From Aestuariicoccus sp032586235 (GTDB lineage: Bacteria; Pseudomonadota; Alphaproteobacteria; Rhodobacterales; Rhodobacteraceae), in assembly GCF_032586235.1 (NCBI RefSeq), contig NZ_JAWHTD010000015.1, positions 24,148-88,147 of the forward strand: 64,000 bases of DNA, written 5' to 3'. A program made the position numbers and the translations under genes. Of this stretch, positions 33,094 through 42,910 are shown piece by piece. Below the pieces are notes generated by a model. It did not search any database and was not told where the DNA came from. It saw only the letters and a list, made by a program, of their open reading frames with translations. Each line of letters begins with the position of its first letter. The stretch's first letter is position 1.

Positions 33094-34251
33094 ATGTCGA
33101 GACTGAATTGGGGCATGATCGGCGGGGGCGAGGGCAGTCAGATCGGCCCGGCGCACCGGCTGGGCGCGGGGCTGGACGGCGAATTCACCTTTGCCGCCGG
33201 GGCGCTGGACCACCGCGCCGACGAGGGGCGGGCCTATGGTCAGCGGCTGGGGCTGGCCGCCGACCGCGCCTATGGCGGCTGGCGCGAGATGCTGGAGGGT
33301 GAAAGCGCGCGCCCCGACCGGGTCGATCTGGTCACCGTGGCCACCCCCAACGCCACCCATTTCGAGATCACCAAGGCCTTCCTTACGGCCGGGTTCCACG
33401 TGCTCTGCGAAAAGCCCATGACCATGACGGTCGAAGAGGGCGAAGAGATCGTCCGCATCGCCCGCGACACGGGGCAGATCTGCGCGGTGAATTACGGCTA
33501 CACCGGCTATTCGCTGGTCCGGCACATGCGCGCCATGGTGGCGCGCGGCGATCTGGGACGCATCCGGCTGGTGGTGGCCGAATTCGCCCATGGCCATCAC
33601 GCCGACGCCGCCGATGCCGACAATCCGCGGGTGCGCTGGCGCTACGATCCGGCGCAGGCCGGTGTGTCGGCGCAATTCGCCGATTGCGGCATTCACGCCA
33701 TGCACATGGCTTCGTTCGTCACCGGACAGGAGGTCGAAAGGCTCTCGGCCGACACGGTGTCCTGCATCGACAGCCGGGTGCTGGAGGATGACGCGATGGT
33801 CAATTTCCGCATGTCAGAAGGCACTGTCGGGCGGCTCTGGACCTCTTCGGTGGCGATCGGGCGGCAGCACGGGCTGACGCTTCAGGTCTTTGGCGAAAAG
33901 GGCGGGCTGCGCTGGGCGCAGGAGCAACCAAACCAGCTTTACCACATGCCGCTGGGCCAGCGCCTGCAGGTGATCGAGCGCGGCGAGGCGGGGCTGTCGC
34001 CCGAGGCCGACCGCACCACCCGCGTGACCATCGGCCATGCCGAGGGCATGCCGCTGGCCTTCGCCAACATCTACAAGGATCTGGCCGAGGCGATCCGCGC
34101 CCGCAAAGAGGGCCGCGCCATGGACCCGGCGGCCGATCTCTACCCGCGCGCCGAGGACGGGCTGCGGTCGATGGCGGCGGTCTTTGCGGTGGCCACAAGC
34201 GGCAAGGCCGAAGGCGCATGGACCGACGCCCGCCCGCCGATGTTCCGCTAG
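33094..34251 (+). CDS. Gfo/Idh/MocA family oxidoreductase (second iol locus, second)
   Basis: This 385-residue protein has the N-terminal GMIGGGEGSQIGPAHR, an EKP motif in LCEKPMTMT near residue 110 and a conserved FADCGIHAMHMASF region. It belongs to a subfamily longer than classical IolG (about 335 residues). It is third in the rightward operon with the first dehydrogenase and the IolE-like protein. Its stop shares a CTAG with the convergent LacI gene. A dehydrogenase for scyllo-inositol or another cyclitol is plausible. Confidence 0.85.
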   Translation: MSRLNWGMIGGGEGSQIGPAHRLGAGLDGEFTFAAGALDHRADEGRAYGQRLGLAADRAYGGWREMLEGESARPDRVDLVTVATPNATHFEITKAFLTAGFHVLCEKPMTMTVEEGEEIVRIARDTGQICAVNYGYTGYSLVRHMRAMVARGDLGRIRLVVAEFAHGHHADAADADNPRVRWRYDPAQAGVSAQFADCGIHAMHMASFVTGQEVERLSADTVSCIDSRVLEDDAMVNFRMSEGTVGRLWTSSVAIGRQHGLTLQVFGEKGGLRWAQEQPNQLYHMPLGQRLQVIERGEAGLSPEADRTTRVTIGHAEGMPLAFANIYKDLAEAIRARKEGRAMDPAADLYPRAEDGLRSMAAVFAVATSGKAEGAWTDARPPMFR

Positions 34252-35252
34252 GGCGCTGCGGCGGGCAGGGGCCGCAGGGTCGCCCGTTCGATCAGGGTGC
34301 AGGGAAAAAGCCGGGTTTCGGGCTGCATGGCGGGGTCTTCGGCCAGCATCAGCGCGAGGTCGATGGAGGCGGCGATGATTGCGCCCACCGGCTGGCGGAT
34401 CGTCGTCAGGTCGAACCCCGCCCAGCCCGCCATCTCCATGTCGTTGAGCCCGATCACGCCGACATCGCCCGGCACGTCGTATCCGGCGTCGCGCAGGGCG
34501 CTGAGCGCGCCGAGGCTGAGCACATCGTCGCCGCAGAAATAGGCCTCGGCTGGTGGGCCTTCGCGCAGCAGGCGCTGCATCTCGGCGCGCCCGGCGGCAA
34601 AGCTGTAGGCGCTGGCGAAGCGCGCCGGGGGCGGGGCCCCCGGCCAGCCGTCGCGGAACCCCGCCAGCCGGTCCTGGGTCGAGGTGGCGCTTTCGGGTCC
34701 GCCGAGGAAGGCCACCCGGCGGTATCCGCGCGCCGCCAGGGTCTGGGCCGCCATGCGGCCGCAGGCGGCGTTGTCGATCCCCACCACGGGCACCACCGGG
34801 TGCTGCTCGCAGCGGCCGAAGGAATGCACCACGGCCAGCCCCGCCTCGCGGTAGGCTAGCGCGAAATCCGGCGGCAGGGTCGAGGAGGCGACGATCACCG
34901 CGTCGACCGAATATTGCCGCAGCATGCGCACCGATTGCGCTGCGTCGGTCTCGTCGCTGAGGTTGACCAGCAATGGCCGCAGACCGCGCTCTTGCAGGCC
35001 GCGGGTGAAGCGGTCGAACACCTCGAGGAATACCGGGTTGTGAAAGTTGTTGGACACCAGCCCGATCAGCTTGGTCCGCCCGGTGCTGAGCGCCGAGGCC
35101 AGCGCCGAGGGCGCGTAGCCCAGCTCGCGCGCGGCGCGTTCGACCTTGGCGCGGGTCTTGGCCGACACCGACGCGCCGGGTGTAAAGGCGCGCGACACCG
35201 CCGACCGCGACACGCCCGCGCGCAGGGCAACATCCTTGAGGGTCACGGGCAT
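34248..35252 (-). CDS. LacI-family transcriptional regulator (second iol locus)
   Basis: The 334-residue protein has a canonical LacI helix-turn-helix (TLKDVALRAGVSRSAVSRAF) and a ligand domain ending TTIRQPVGAIIAAS. It is not closely similar to the two regulators at 2.8 and 13.6 kb. A palindromic site TTGCAACCGATTGCAA lies about 50 bases before its start and matches the operator at 30969-30986, so it likely represses both itself and the divergent iol genes. Confidence 0.9.
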   Translation of the reverse strand: MPVTLKDVALRAGVSRSAVSRAFTPGASVSAKTRAKVERAARELGYAPSALASALSTGRTKLIGLVSNNFHNPVFLEVFDRFTRGLQERGLRPLLVNLSDETDAAQSVRMLRQYSVDAVIVASSTLPPDFALAYREAGLAVVHSFGRCEQHPVVPVVGIDNAACGRMAAQTLAARGYRRVAFLGGPESATSTQDRLAGFRDGWPGAPPPARFASAYSFAAGRAEMQRLLREGPPAEAYFCGDDVLSLGALSALRDAGYDVPGDVGVIGLNDMEMAGWAGFDLTTIRQPVGAIIAASIDLALMLAEDPAMQPETRLFPCTLIERATLRPLPAAAP

Positions 35253-35303
35253 CGGCGGGTCTTTCGTTGCGGATCGCGTGAGTGTCGCCGCTCGGGGTTG
35301 TTT

Positions 35304-35319
35304 TTGCAACCGATTGCAA
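35304..35319. promoter_or_regulatory. LacI-type operator at the regulator's own promoter
   Basis: TTGCAACCGATTGCAA shares both half-sites with TTTGCAACCGGTTGCAAA at 30969-30986, with one mismatch in the centre. It lies upstream of the LacI gene and implies negative autoregulation. Confidence 0.8.
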
Positions 35320-35427
35320 GGGCGGGACAGGTCATGTTGCAGGTGGCGAGGGGGGCTTTCGACAGGCGCGTGCACGCGCGCCCCGGTCCGTGCTAGGCTG
35401 CGCCCGGAACGACAGATGCGAGGGCCC

Positions 35428-35907
35428 ATGTCCGCCAAGACCCGCTTGCGCGCCAATGAAACGGCGATCGACCTGCCGCCGCCCGGCGATGCCACGCTGC
35501 GCTTTGTCGGGCGCATCCGGACGCCGTTCAAGACCCGCGCCGATTGCCCGCGTCAGGGTCGCCAGGACGGGCCGGAATGCCGGCTGGAGCTCGACCCGGT
35601 CTGGGAGCCGGCGCTGCACGGGATCGAGGGGTATGAGACGCTCGAGGTGCTCTATTGGCTGCACGAATCGCGGCGCGATCTGGTGACGCAATCGCCCAGG
35701 GACGACGGCCGGACCACGGGCACCTTCGCGCTGCGCTCGCCGGTGCGGCCCAACCCCATCGGCACGTCGATGGTGCGGTTCGTGCGGCGCGAGGGGCCGG
35801 TGGTGGTGGTGCGGGGACTGGATTGCCTGGACGGGACGCCGCTTTTGGACATCAAGCCGAACCGCTGCCAGTACACGCCGCAGGTGCCCCCCAAGCCTGT
35901 GGATTGA
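35428..35907 (+). CDS. trmO: tRNA (N6-threonylcarbamoyladenosine-37) methyltransferase TrmO (TsaA/YaeB family)
   Basis: The 159-residue protein matches the TsaA/YaeB domain: VGRIRTPF near the N-terminus, LWLHESRRD-like helix, the SPVRPNPIG loop that binds SAM, and LDGTPLLDIKP. The family methylates t6A37 in certain tRNAs using SAM. It lacks the C-terminal extension of the E. coli enzyme, as is common in Alphaproteobacteria. GAGG before the ATG at 35428 supports this start. It is upstream of ureD but separated by about 160 bp with a GCCC...GGGC hairpin. Confidence 0.85.
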   Translation: MSAKTRLRANETAIDLPPPGDATLRFVGRIRTPFKTRADCPRQGRQDGPECRLELDPVWEPALHGIEGYETLEVLYWLHESRRDLVTQSPRDDGRTTGTFALRSPVRPNPIGTSMVRFVRREGPVVVVRGLDCLDGTPLLDIKPNRCQYTPQVPPKPVD

Positions 35908-36066
35908 GGATTCAGTTTTGCCCGTATTTTGGGCGAAACCGGATTTTTAGCCCAATTTGTGAACTTGAGAGCCCTTGCCTGACCGGCGTTCGGCACTGCG
36001 CAGAGGCCCGGCCTTGCCCGTCCCGCCCCCGTCCCGATCCTTGCCCGAATAAGGAGCCTGCCGCGC

Positions 36067-36900
36067 ATGCCGTTCGACGCCCCCCCCAAGACCCCCGCCG
36101 TGGCGCCGCAGAGGGCGCATGGCGTGGCGCGGCTCACCGCGCGGCGGCGCGGGCCGGTGTCGGTGATCGACGGGTTGCGCCAGTCCGGCGCCTTCAAGCT
36201 GCTCTTTCCGCGCCCGCGCGACACCGCGCTGGATGCGGTGTTTCTCAACACCTCGGGCGGGATCACCGGTGGTGACCGCTTTGCGCTGACCGCAGGGGCC
36301 GAGGCGGGGGCGCATCTGCGTCTGACCAGCCAGGCCGCCGAACGGATTTACCGCGCCATGCCGGGGGTGCCCGGGCAGGTGCGCACGGTGCTGAGCGCCG
36401 AGAGCGGCGCGCGGATCGACTGGCTGCCGCAGGAGACCATCCTTTTCGAGGGTGCCGCGCTCGACCGCACATTGCGGATCGAGCTGGCGGCGGAGGCGCG
36501 GCTTCTGGCCTGCGAGACGCTGGTTTTCGGGCGTGCCGCGATGCGCGAGACGGTGCGCGATCTGCGGCTGACCGACCGGATCGACGTCTTGCGCGAGGGC
36601 CGTCTGGTCTGGGCCGACCGGCTGCGGCTGGAGGGCGATGCGCAGGCATCGCTGGACCGCCGCTTCGTCGCGGCAGGCGCGCAGGCGCTGGCGACGCTGG
36701 TCTGGGCCGCCCCCGGCGCGGCGGAGCGTGTGGGCGCGCTGCGGTCGCTTTTGCCCGAGAGCGGCGGCGCGAGCGCCGTCTTGCCCGACCTCGTGGTATT
36801 GCGCCTGGCCGCGCCCGACAGCTTCGAGCTGCGCCGGCACCTGATCCCCGTTCTGCAGCACCTTTCCGGTGCCGCTCTGCCAAGACCCTGGATGATTTGA
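36067..36900 (+). CDS. ureD: Urease accessory protein UreD
   Basis: This 277-residue protein has the UreD/UreH core: RRRGPVSVIDGLRQSGAFKLLFPRP and VFLNTSGGITGGDRF in the first third. UreD, with UreF and UreG, forms the chaperone complex that delivers nickel into the apo-urease active site. It is the first gene of the urease operon, with ureA starting 4 bases after its stop. Confidence 0.94.
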   Translation: MPFDAPPKTPAVAPQRAHGVARLTARRRGPVSVIDGLRQSGAFKLLFPRPRDTALDAVFLNTSGGITGGDRFALTAGAEAGAHLRLTSQAAERIYRAMPGVPGQVRTVLSAESGARIDWLPQETILFEGAALDRTLRIELAAEARLLACETLVFGRAAMRETVRDLRLTDRIDVLREGRLVWADRLRLEGDAQASLDRRFVAAGAQALATLVWAAPGAAERVGALRSLLPESGGASAVLPDLVVLRLAAPDSFELRRHLIPVLQHLSGAALPRPWMI

Positions 36901-36903
36901 CCC

Positions 36904-37206
36904 ATGATGCTGACCCCGCGAGAGAAAGACAAACTGATGGTGGCGATGGCCGCAGAAGTGGCGCGCAAGCGGCTGGCCCGGGGGGTCAAGCTGAACCACC
37001 CCGAGGCGATCGCGCTGATCACCGACACGGTGGTCGAGGGCGCGCGCGACGGGCGCAGCGTGGCCGACATGATGGAGGCGGGCGCGCAGGTGGTCACCCG
37101 CGAGCAATGCATGGAAGGCGTGTCCGAGATGATACGTGAGGTGCAGGTCGAGGCGACCTTTCCGGACGGCACCAAACTGGTGACGGTGCATAACCCGATC
37201 CGGTGA
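36904..37206 (+). CDS. ureA: Urease gamma subunit
   Basis: This complete 100-residue UreA begins MMLTPREKDKLMVAMA and contains LNHPEAIALITD and the C-terminal FPDGTKLVTVHNPI. It forms the (UreABC)3 enzyme with UreB and UreC in the cytoplasm. AGA GAAAG-type spacing is unclear because it nearly abuts ureD, so translational coupling is likely. Confidence 0.97.
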   Translation: MMLTPREKDKLMVAMAAEVARKRLARGVKLNHPEAIALITDTVVEGARDGRSVADMMEAGAQVVTREQCMEGVSEMIREVQVEATFPDGTKLVTVHNPIR

Positions 37207-37211
37207 ATTTT

Positions 37212-37233
37212 GAGTATTTTTGCCAAGAAGAAG
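37212..37233 (+). repeat. 22-nt repeat with an in-gene twin in xdhB
   Basis: The sequence begins GAGTATTTTTGCC and ends AAGAAGAAG, just after the ureA stop. Twenty of its 22 bases match the minus-strand sequence at 52854-52833, which lies inside the xdhB coding region. The copy here is also directly upstream of the ribosome-binding site of the next gene. Confidence 0.65.
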
Positions 37234-37245
37234 CGAGGGACAGTG

Positions 37246-37422
37246 ATGAAGATTTCGACGATTGCGACCGTGGCGGGCCTTTGGGCCGGGGCGGCGGCGG
37301 CGCATCCCGGCGCGCATGTGCATCCGCATGAGGGCGCAAGCTGGCTGGTCGTGGCGGCGGCGCTGGGGGTGATCGGGCTGGCGGCGCGGCTGGCCGTGGT
37401 GCGGGCGCGGGCCGGTCGATGA
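37246..37422 (+). CDS. Small His-rich exported/membrane protein in urease operon (58 aa)
   Basis: The 58-residue product starts MKISTIATVAGLWAGAAAA (signal-like), followed by a histidine-rich HPGAHVHPHEGASW and a hydrophobic helix VVAAALGVIGLAARLAVV with a basic end. GAGGG precedes the ATG and the stop overlaps the ureB start as ATGA, so it is truly part of the operon. A periplasmic metal-binding role near nickel-dependent urease is suggested by the histidines but is inference. I do not recognise a named family. Confidence 0.7.
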   Translation: MKISTIATVAGLWAGAAAAHPGAHVHPHEGASWLVVAAALGVIGLAARLAVVRARAGR

Positions 37423-37733
37423 TCCCCGGAGAGCTTTTCCCCGCCGAGGGCGTGCTGGAGCTGAACCCGGGGCGCGAGGCGATCACGCTGATGGTGGCCA
37501 ACACCGGCGACCGGCCGGTGCAGGTGGGTTCGCATTACCATTTCGCCGAGGCCAACAGCGCGCTCGAGTTCGACCGCGAGGCGGCGCGGGGGCGGCGGCT
37601 GGACATCACGGCGGGGACGGCGGTGCGGTTCGAGCCGGGCCAGCGCCGCGAGGTGCACCTGATCGAGATCCGGGGCGCGCGGCGGATTTACGGGTTCAAT
37701 CAGCAGGTCATGGGACCTCTGGACGAGGATTGA
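37419..37733 (+). CDS. ureB: Urease beta subunit
   Basis: This 104-residue UreB begins MIPGELFPAEGVLELNPGREAITL and contains GDRPVQVGSHYHFAEAN and AVRFEPGQRREVHL, all diagnostic. It starts within the stop of the preceding small gene (ATGA), which indicates coupled translation. Confidence 0.97.
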   Translation: MIPGELFPAEGVLELNPGREAITLMVANTGDRPVQVGSHYHFAEANSALEFDREAARGRRLDITAGTAVRFEPGQRREVHLIEIRGARRIYGFNQQVMGPLDED

Positions 37734-37737
37734 GACG

Positions 37738-38133
37738 ATGGCCACCCGTGCGCTGCTGACAGACGAAGAGCTGAGCCCCGAGGCGCAGGCGGTGTTCGAC
37801 GACATCCGCGCCACCCGCGGCAGCGATTTCGTCAACAACTTCTGGCGCGCGTTGGCGCACGATCCGGCGCTTTTGCGCGCCACATGGGAGCGGTTGAAGG
37901 TCGTGATGGGGCCGGGCGCGCTGGACCCGCTGGTCAAGGAGATGGTCTATCTGGCCGTCTCGGTCGCCAATGCCTGCGAATATTGCACTCATTCCCACAC
38001 CGCCGCCGCGCGCGCCAAGGGCATGGACGACGCCATGCATGGCGAGCTCTTGGCCGTCATCGGCATGGCCAGCCAGACCAACGCGCTGGCCAATGCGCTG
38101 CAGGTGCCGGTGGACGAGGCGTTCCGCGCATGA
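37738..38133 (+). CDS. Carboxymuconolactone decarboxylase / AhpD-like protein
   Basis: The 131-residue protein has the AhpD/CMD fold signature C80-EY-C83-THS-H87 within VANACEYCTHSHTAAA. Such proteins reduce peroxides or disulfides through the CxxC pair. It is 4 bases after ureB and overlaps the following GNAT gene as ATGA, so it is embedded in the urease operon. Its link to urea metabolism is unknown. Confidence 0.87.
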   Translation: MATRALLTDEELSPEAQAVFDDIRATRGSDFVNNFWRALAHDPALLRATWERLKVVMGPGALDPLVKEMVYLAVSVANACEYCTHSHTAAARAKGMDDAMHGELLAVIGMASQTNALANALQVPVDEAFRA

Positions 38134-38636
38134 CGGGCCTGGTGACCAAGGTGCGAAGCCCGGCCCAGATTGCCGCCGTCACGGCGCTGGTCTGGGAGTT
38201 CTTCGATTTCCTGCGCGGCCGCTATCCCGAAATGCAGCGCGAGATCGACGACTACATCGCCAAGCAGAATGTCGCTGCGGATCTGGCGAATTTTGCCGAT
38301 GTCTTTCTGCCGCCGAAGGGCGAATGCCTTGCAGTCGAGCGGGAGGGCGAGATCGTCGGGATGGTCATGCTCCGCCAGCGCGCCGATGGCGATGCCGAGA
38401 TGAACCGGATGTATGTCCGCGAAAGCGCCCGCGGTCTGGGGCTGGGGCGGATGTTGTGCAGTGCGCTGATCGAAGAGGCACGGTCGCTGGGATATGGGGC
38501 GGTCTGGCTCGGCGCGCTCTACCGCCATGTCGAAGCCCTGCCGCTTTACGAAAGCATGGGGTTCAAGCGCGCACGCGATCCCGCCGCCCACAATGCCGAC
38601 GACGACCGCGTCATTCAAATGAAACTCGTTTTCTGA
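38130..38636 (+). CDS. GNAT family N-acetyltransferase
   Basis: This 168-residue protein has the acetyl-CoA-binding pattern of GNAT enzymes: MNRMYVRESARGLGLGRMLCSALIEEA (motif A) and ALPLYESMGFKRA (motif B). It lies between the AhpD-like gene and ureC, coupled to the former by an ATGA overlap. The acceptor substrate is unknown. Confidence 0.88.
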   Translation: MTGLVTKVRSPAQIAAVTALVWEFFDFLRGRYPEMQREIDDYIAKQNVAADLANFADVFLPPKGECLAVEREGEIVGMVMLRQRADGDAEMNRMYVRESARGLGLGRMLCSALIEEARSLGYGAVWLGALYRHVEALPLYESMGFKRARDPAAHNADDDRVIQMKLVF

Positions 38637-38647
38637 AAGAGGTCAGG

Positions 38648-40402
<1,755 letters not shown>

Positions 40403-40812
40403 GACGGCGGACGTTGGCCGATTTGTCTTTTGACGAGGCGGCTTTGGTCTATGTCAGGCAGATCGAAACGGTAACAGACTGGGTGGAGCAAACCGGACCA
40501 TGACGTTCCCAATTCCACGTGTGCAAATGTCAGCGCCCCGCCCGGCGGCACGCCGGGCAGCCCCCGACCGCCCGGTCGCATCGAAGGTGCGCCTCCGGCG
40601 CAACGGGCGGGGTCTTCACCCCCGCCCGCGGTCGGGGGCTGCCCGCCTCACGACGTGCGTGAGGGCCGGTACGCAGTGGGGCCGCAGTGTCGGTGCGCAA
40701 GCCATGCGCGCCATGCATTCCGGGAATGCCGAGGCTTGGGTTTTGGCGCGTTCACAAACTGCCTATTTGCTGTGCAAGGGAGGAGATGAACTGACACACA
40801 GGACATGCTCCA
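40403..40812. other. 410-bp gene-free region in the urease operon
   Basis: No convincing coding frame was found. The right half contains a GC-rich element with nested inverted repeats (40541-40645, listed separately). After it comes a less structured leader with GGGAGGAG at about 40780, followed by a two-codon frame and then the DUF1127 gene. Confidence 0.55.
40541..40645. other. Highly structured element with junction-like nested inverted repeats
   Basis: Arms 40554-40571 and 40628-40645 are a perfect 18-bp inverted repeat. Enclosed are two perfect hairpins: TGCGCC-TCC-GGCGCA (40588-40602) and GGGCGGGG-N7-CCCCGCCC (40605-40627). They leave a short single-stranded segment (40572-40587), so the whole could fold as a three-way junction. 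A competing hairpin CCCGGCG-GCA-CGCCGGG (40541-40557) overlaps the left arm, allowing an alternative fold. There is no U tract. It may be a structured RNA, an mRNA processing site or a mobile repeat. Confidence 0.6.
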
Positions 40813-41034
40813 ATGGCACAAGCCACTACGAATACAGACCTTTATCCCAAGGAACCGGTGCTTTCCCGCTTTGCGGCCTGGATCTTTGCCGGGATGATGA
40901 AGATCGCCGAGAACAACCCGCGTCTGCGCCGTGCGCGCGCTCTGCAAGCGTTGAGCGATGCGCAGCTGGCCGAGCTCGGGCTGACGCGCGAGACCATCGC
41001 GCATCACGTTTTCCGCGACGTCTACTACACCTGA
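40813..41034 (+). CDS. DUF1127 domain protein (73 aa)
   Basis: The 73-residue protein ends with a DUF1127 (YjiS-like) region: RARALQALSDAQLAELGLTRETI. DUF1127 proteins of Alphaproteobacteria are small and basic, and some act in RNA-dependent phosphate and carbon control. Placed between ureC and ureE it interrupts the urease genes. No strong ribosome-binding site is present; AGGAC lies 9 bases before the ATG. Confidence 0.8.
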   Translation: MAQATTNTDLYPKEPVLSRFAAWIFAGMMKIAENNPRLRRARALQALSDAQLAELGLTRETIAHHVFRDVYYT

Positions 41035-41053
41035 CAGAATGGCGGGGGCGCGC

Positions 41054-41545
41054 ATGAGCGCCCCCTCCATGACCGCGCGGGCGTATCACCCGCACGCGCA
41101 CGCCAGCCCGGCGGACCGGCTGGTGCTGACCTACGAAGACCGCTTTTTGCGCCGCAAGGTACTGGGGCTGGCCTCGGGCCAGACGGTGCTGGTCGATCTG
41201 GCCAAGACCACGTCGCTGGATCACGGCGGCGTTCTGATCACCACCGATGGCCGCGAAATCGCGGTCGAGGCCGCGCCCGAGCCTCTGCTGGCCGTGACCG
41301 GCCCCGATCTGCCGCGCATCGCATGGCATATCGGCAACCGCCACACCCCCTGCCAGATCGAAGCGGACCGCCTGCTGATCCAGCGCGATCACGTCATCGC
41401 CGATATGCTGACCCGCATCGGCGCGACGGTGACCGAGGTGACCGAGCCCTTCACCCCCGAAGGCGGGGCTTACGGCCATGGACGCACCCATGGCCACGAC
41501 CATTCGCACAGCCACGGCCCGCAGGATCACAGCCATGAGCACTGA
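41054..41545 (+). CDS. ureE: Urease accessory protein UreE
   Basis: The protein (163 residues from this start) has a UreE N-terminal domain, the nickel-handling WHIGNRHTPCQI segment in the centre and a histidine-rich tail (GHGRTHGHDHSHSHG). UreE is the nickel metallochaperone for UreG. The start among three near ATG codons is uncertain; GCGGGGGCG before 41054 is the best candidate. The 3' end overlaps ureF by 11 bases. Confidence 0.93.
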   Translation: MSAPSMTARAYHPHAHASPADRLVLTYEDRFLRRKVLGLASGQTVLVDLAKTTSLDHGGVLITTDGREIAVEAAPEPLLAVTGPDLPRIAWHIGNRHTPCQIEADRLLIQRDHVIADMLTRIGATVTEVTEPFTPEGGAYGHGRTHGHDHSHSHGPQDHSHEH

Positions 41546-42170
41546 TCCGCATCTGACGCTGCATCAGCTTTTCTCGCCCGCCTTTCCGGTCGGGGCCTTC
41601 GCCTGGTCCCACGGGTTGGAGACCGCCGTGCAATCGGGCGCGGTGGCGGATGCCGACGGGTTGCAGGACTGGCTCGAGACGGTGCTGCGCCAGGGCGCGG
41701 GCTGGACCGATGCGGTGCTGCTGGCGCAGGCGGCGACGGGCGGCGACGCGGATGCGCTGGCCGAGCTGGCGCTGGCCCTGTCCCCGTCCGCCGAGCGGCG
41801 CGCCGAGACGGCCGAGCAGGGCGCGGCCTTTGCCGCGACGGTGCGGTCGGTCTGGCAGGTCGATCTGCCCGATGCGCCTTATCCGGTCGCGGTGGGCTGT
41901 GCGGTGGCGGCGCTAGGTCTGCCGCTGGCGGATGCGCTGCGGCTTTATCTGCAGGCTTTCGCGGCCAATCTGTGCAGCGCCGGGGTCCGGGCGATTCCGC
42001 TGGGGCAGACCGATGGCCAGCGGATCACCCTTGCGCTTGCACCGCTTTGCGCCGAACTGGCCGAGGCTGCGCTGACCGCCACGCTTGACGACATCGGCGG
42101 TTTCGCCCCCATCATCGACATCCAGAGCCAGCGCCACGCGGCGCTGCATTCGCGGGTTTTCAGGTCTTAG
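41535..42170 (+). CDS. ureF: Urease accessory protein UreF
   Basis: This 211-residue all-helical accessory protein has the UreF pattern LHQLFSPAFPVGAFAWSHGLETAV at the N-terminus and PLGQTDGQRI toward the C-terminus. UreF bridges UreD and UreG in the nickel-insertion complex. Its start lies inside the ureE end, so the two are coupled. Confidence 0.93.
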   Translation: MSTDPHLTLHQLFSPAFPVGAFAWSHGLETAVQSGAVADADGLQDWLETVLRQGAGWTDAVLLAQAATGGDADALAELALALSPSAERRAETAEQGAAFAATVRSVWQVDLPDAPYPVAVGCAVAALGLPLADALRLYLQAFAANLCSAGVRAIPLGQTDGQRITLALAPLCAELAEAALTATLDDIGGFAPIIDIQSQRHAALHSRVFRS

Positions 42171-42181
42171 GAGGAAGGTTC

Positions 42182-42814
42182 ATGGCATCCATCAACGGCC
42201 CCTTGCGCGTCGGTCTCGGCGGTCCGGTCGGGGCGGGCAAGACGACGCTGACCGCGTGCCTTTGCCGGGCGCTGGCGCCGCATCTGTCGATGGCGGTGGT
42301 CACCAACGACATCTACACGCAAGAGGACGCCGAGGCGCTGATGCGCCTTCAGGTGCTGCCGCAGGACCGTATCCGCGGGGTCGAGACCGGCGGCTGCCCG
42401 CATACCGCGATCCGCGAGGATGCCTCGATCAACCTGGCGGCCATAGCCGATCTGAACAAGGCGTTCCCCGACCTCGACCTGGTGCTGATCGAATCGGGTG
42501 GCGACAACCTGTCGGCCACCTTCAGCCCGGAACTGGCGGATCTGACGATCTATGTGATCGACGTGGCCGCGGGCGAGGAGATTCCGCGCAAGGGCGGCCC
42601 GGCGATCACGCGCTCGGACATTCTGGTGATCAACAAGACGGATCTCGCCCCGCATGTGGGCGCGTCGCTCGAGGTGATGCAGCGCGACGCGGCGAAGATG
42701 CGCGGTACGCGGCCGTTCGTCTTTGCCGCGCTGCGCCACGGCGAGGGGGTAGACGAGATCGTCCGCCTGATCGCTGAAATCGGCGGGCTGCCGGTGGCGC
42801 AGGCCGCCGAGTGA
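42182..42814 (+). CDS. ureG: Urease accessory GTPase UreG
   Basis: The 210-residue protein is a SIMIBI GTPase with P-loop GGPVGAGKTTLT (about residues 14-25), the CPH metal motif in ETGGCPHTAIRED, ESGGDNLSATFSPEL and the NKTDLAP base motif. GTP hydrolysis drives nickel transfer into urease. AGGAGGAAGG before the ATG is a strong ribosome-binding site. It is the last urease gene. Confidence 0.97.
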   Translation: MASINGPLRVGLGGPVGAGKTTLTACLCRALAPHLSMAVVTNDIYTQEDAEALMRLQVLPQDRIRGVETGGCPHTAIREDASINLAAIADLNKAFPDLDLVLIESGGDNLSATFSPELADLTIYVIDVAAGEEIPRKGGPAITRSDILVINKTDLAPHVGASLEVMQRDAAKMRGTRPFVFAALRHGEGVDEIVRLIAEIGGLPVAQAAE

Positions 42815-42910
42815 CCCCGGCGCGGGGCCACCCCCGGAATTGACGGCGATCAAAGGCGGCGCGGCGCGGACTGACATACTCGGCCCGAGGATGTCAGGAG
42901 GACCCCCGTC

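Noticed and set aside
40500..41057. Plus-strand frame of 185 codons across the structured element and the DUF1127 gene
   Set aside because: It runs through the inverted repeats as Arg/Pro/Ala-rich sequence and overlaps the better-supported DUF1127 gene in another frame.
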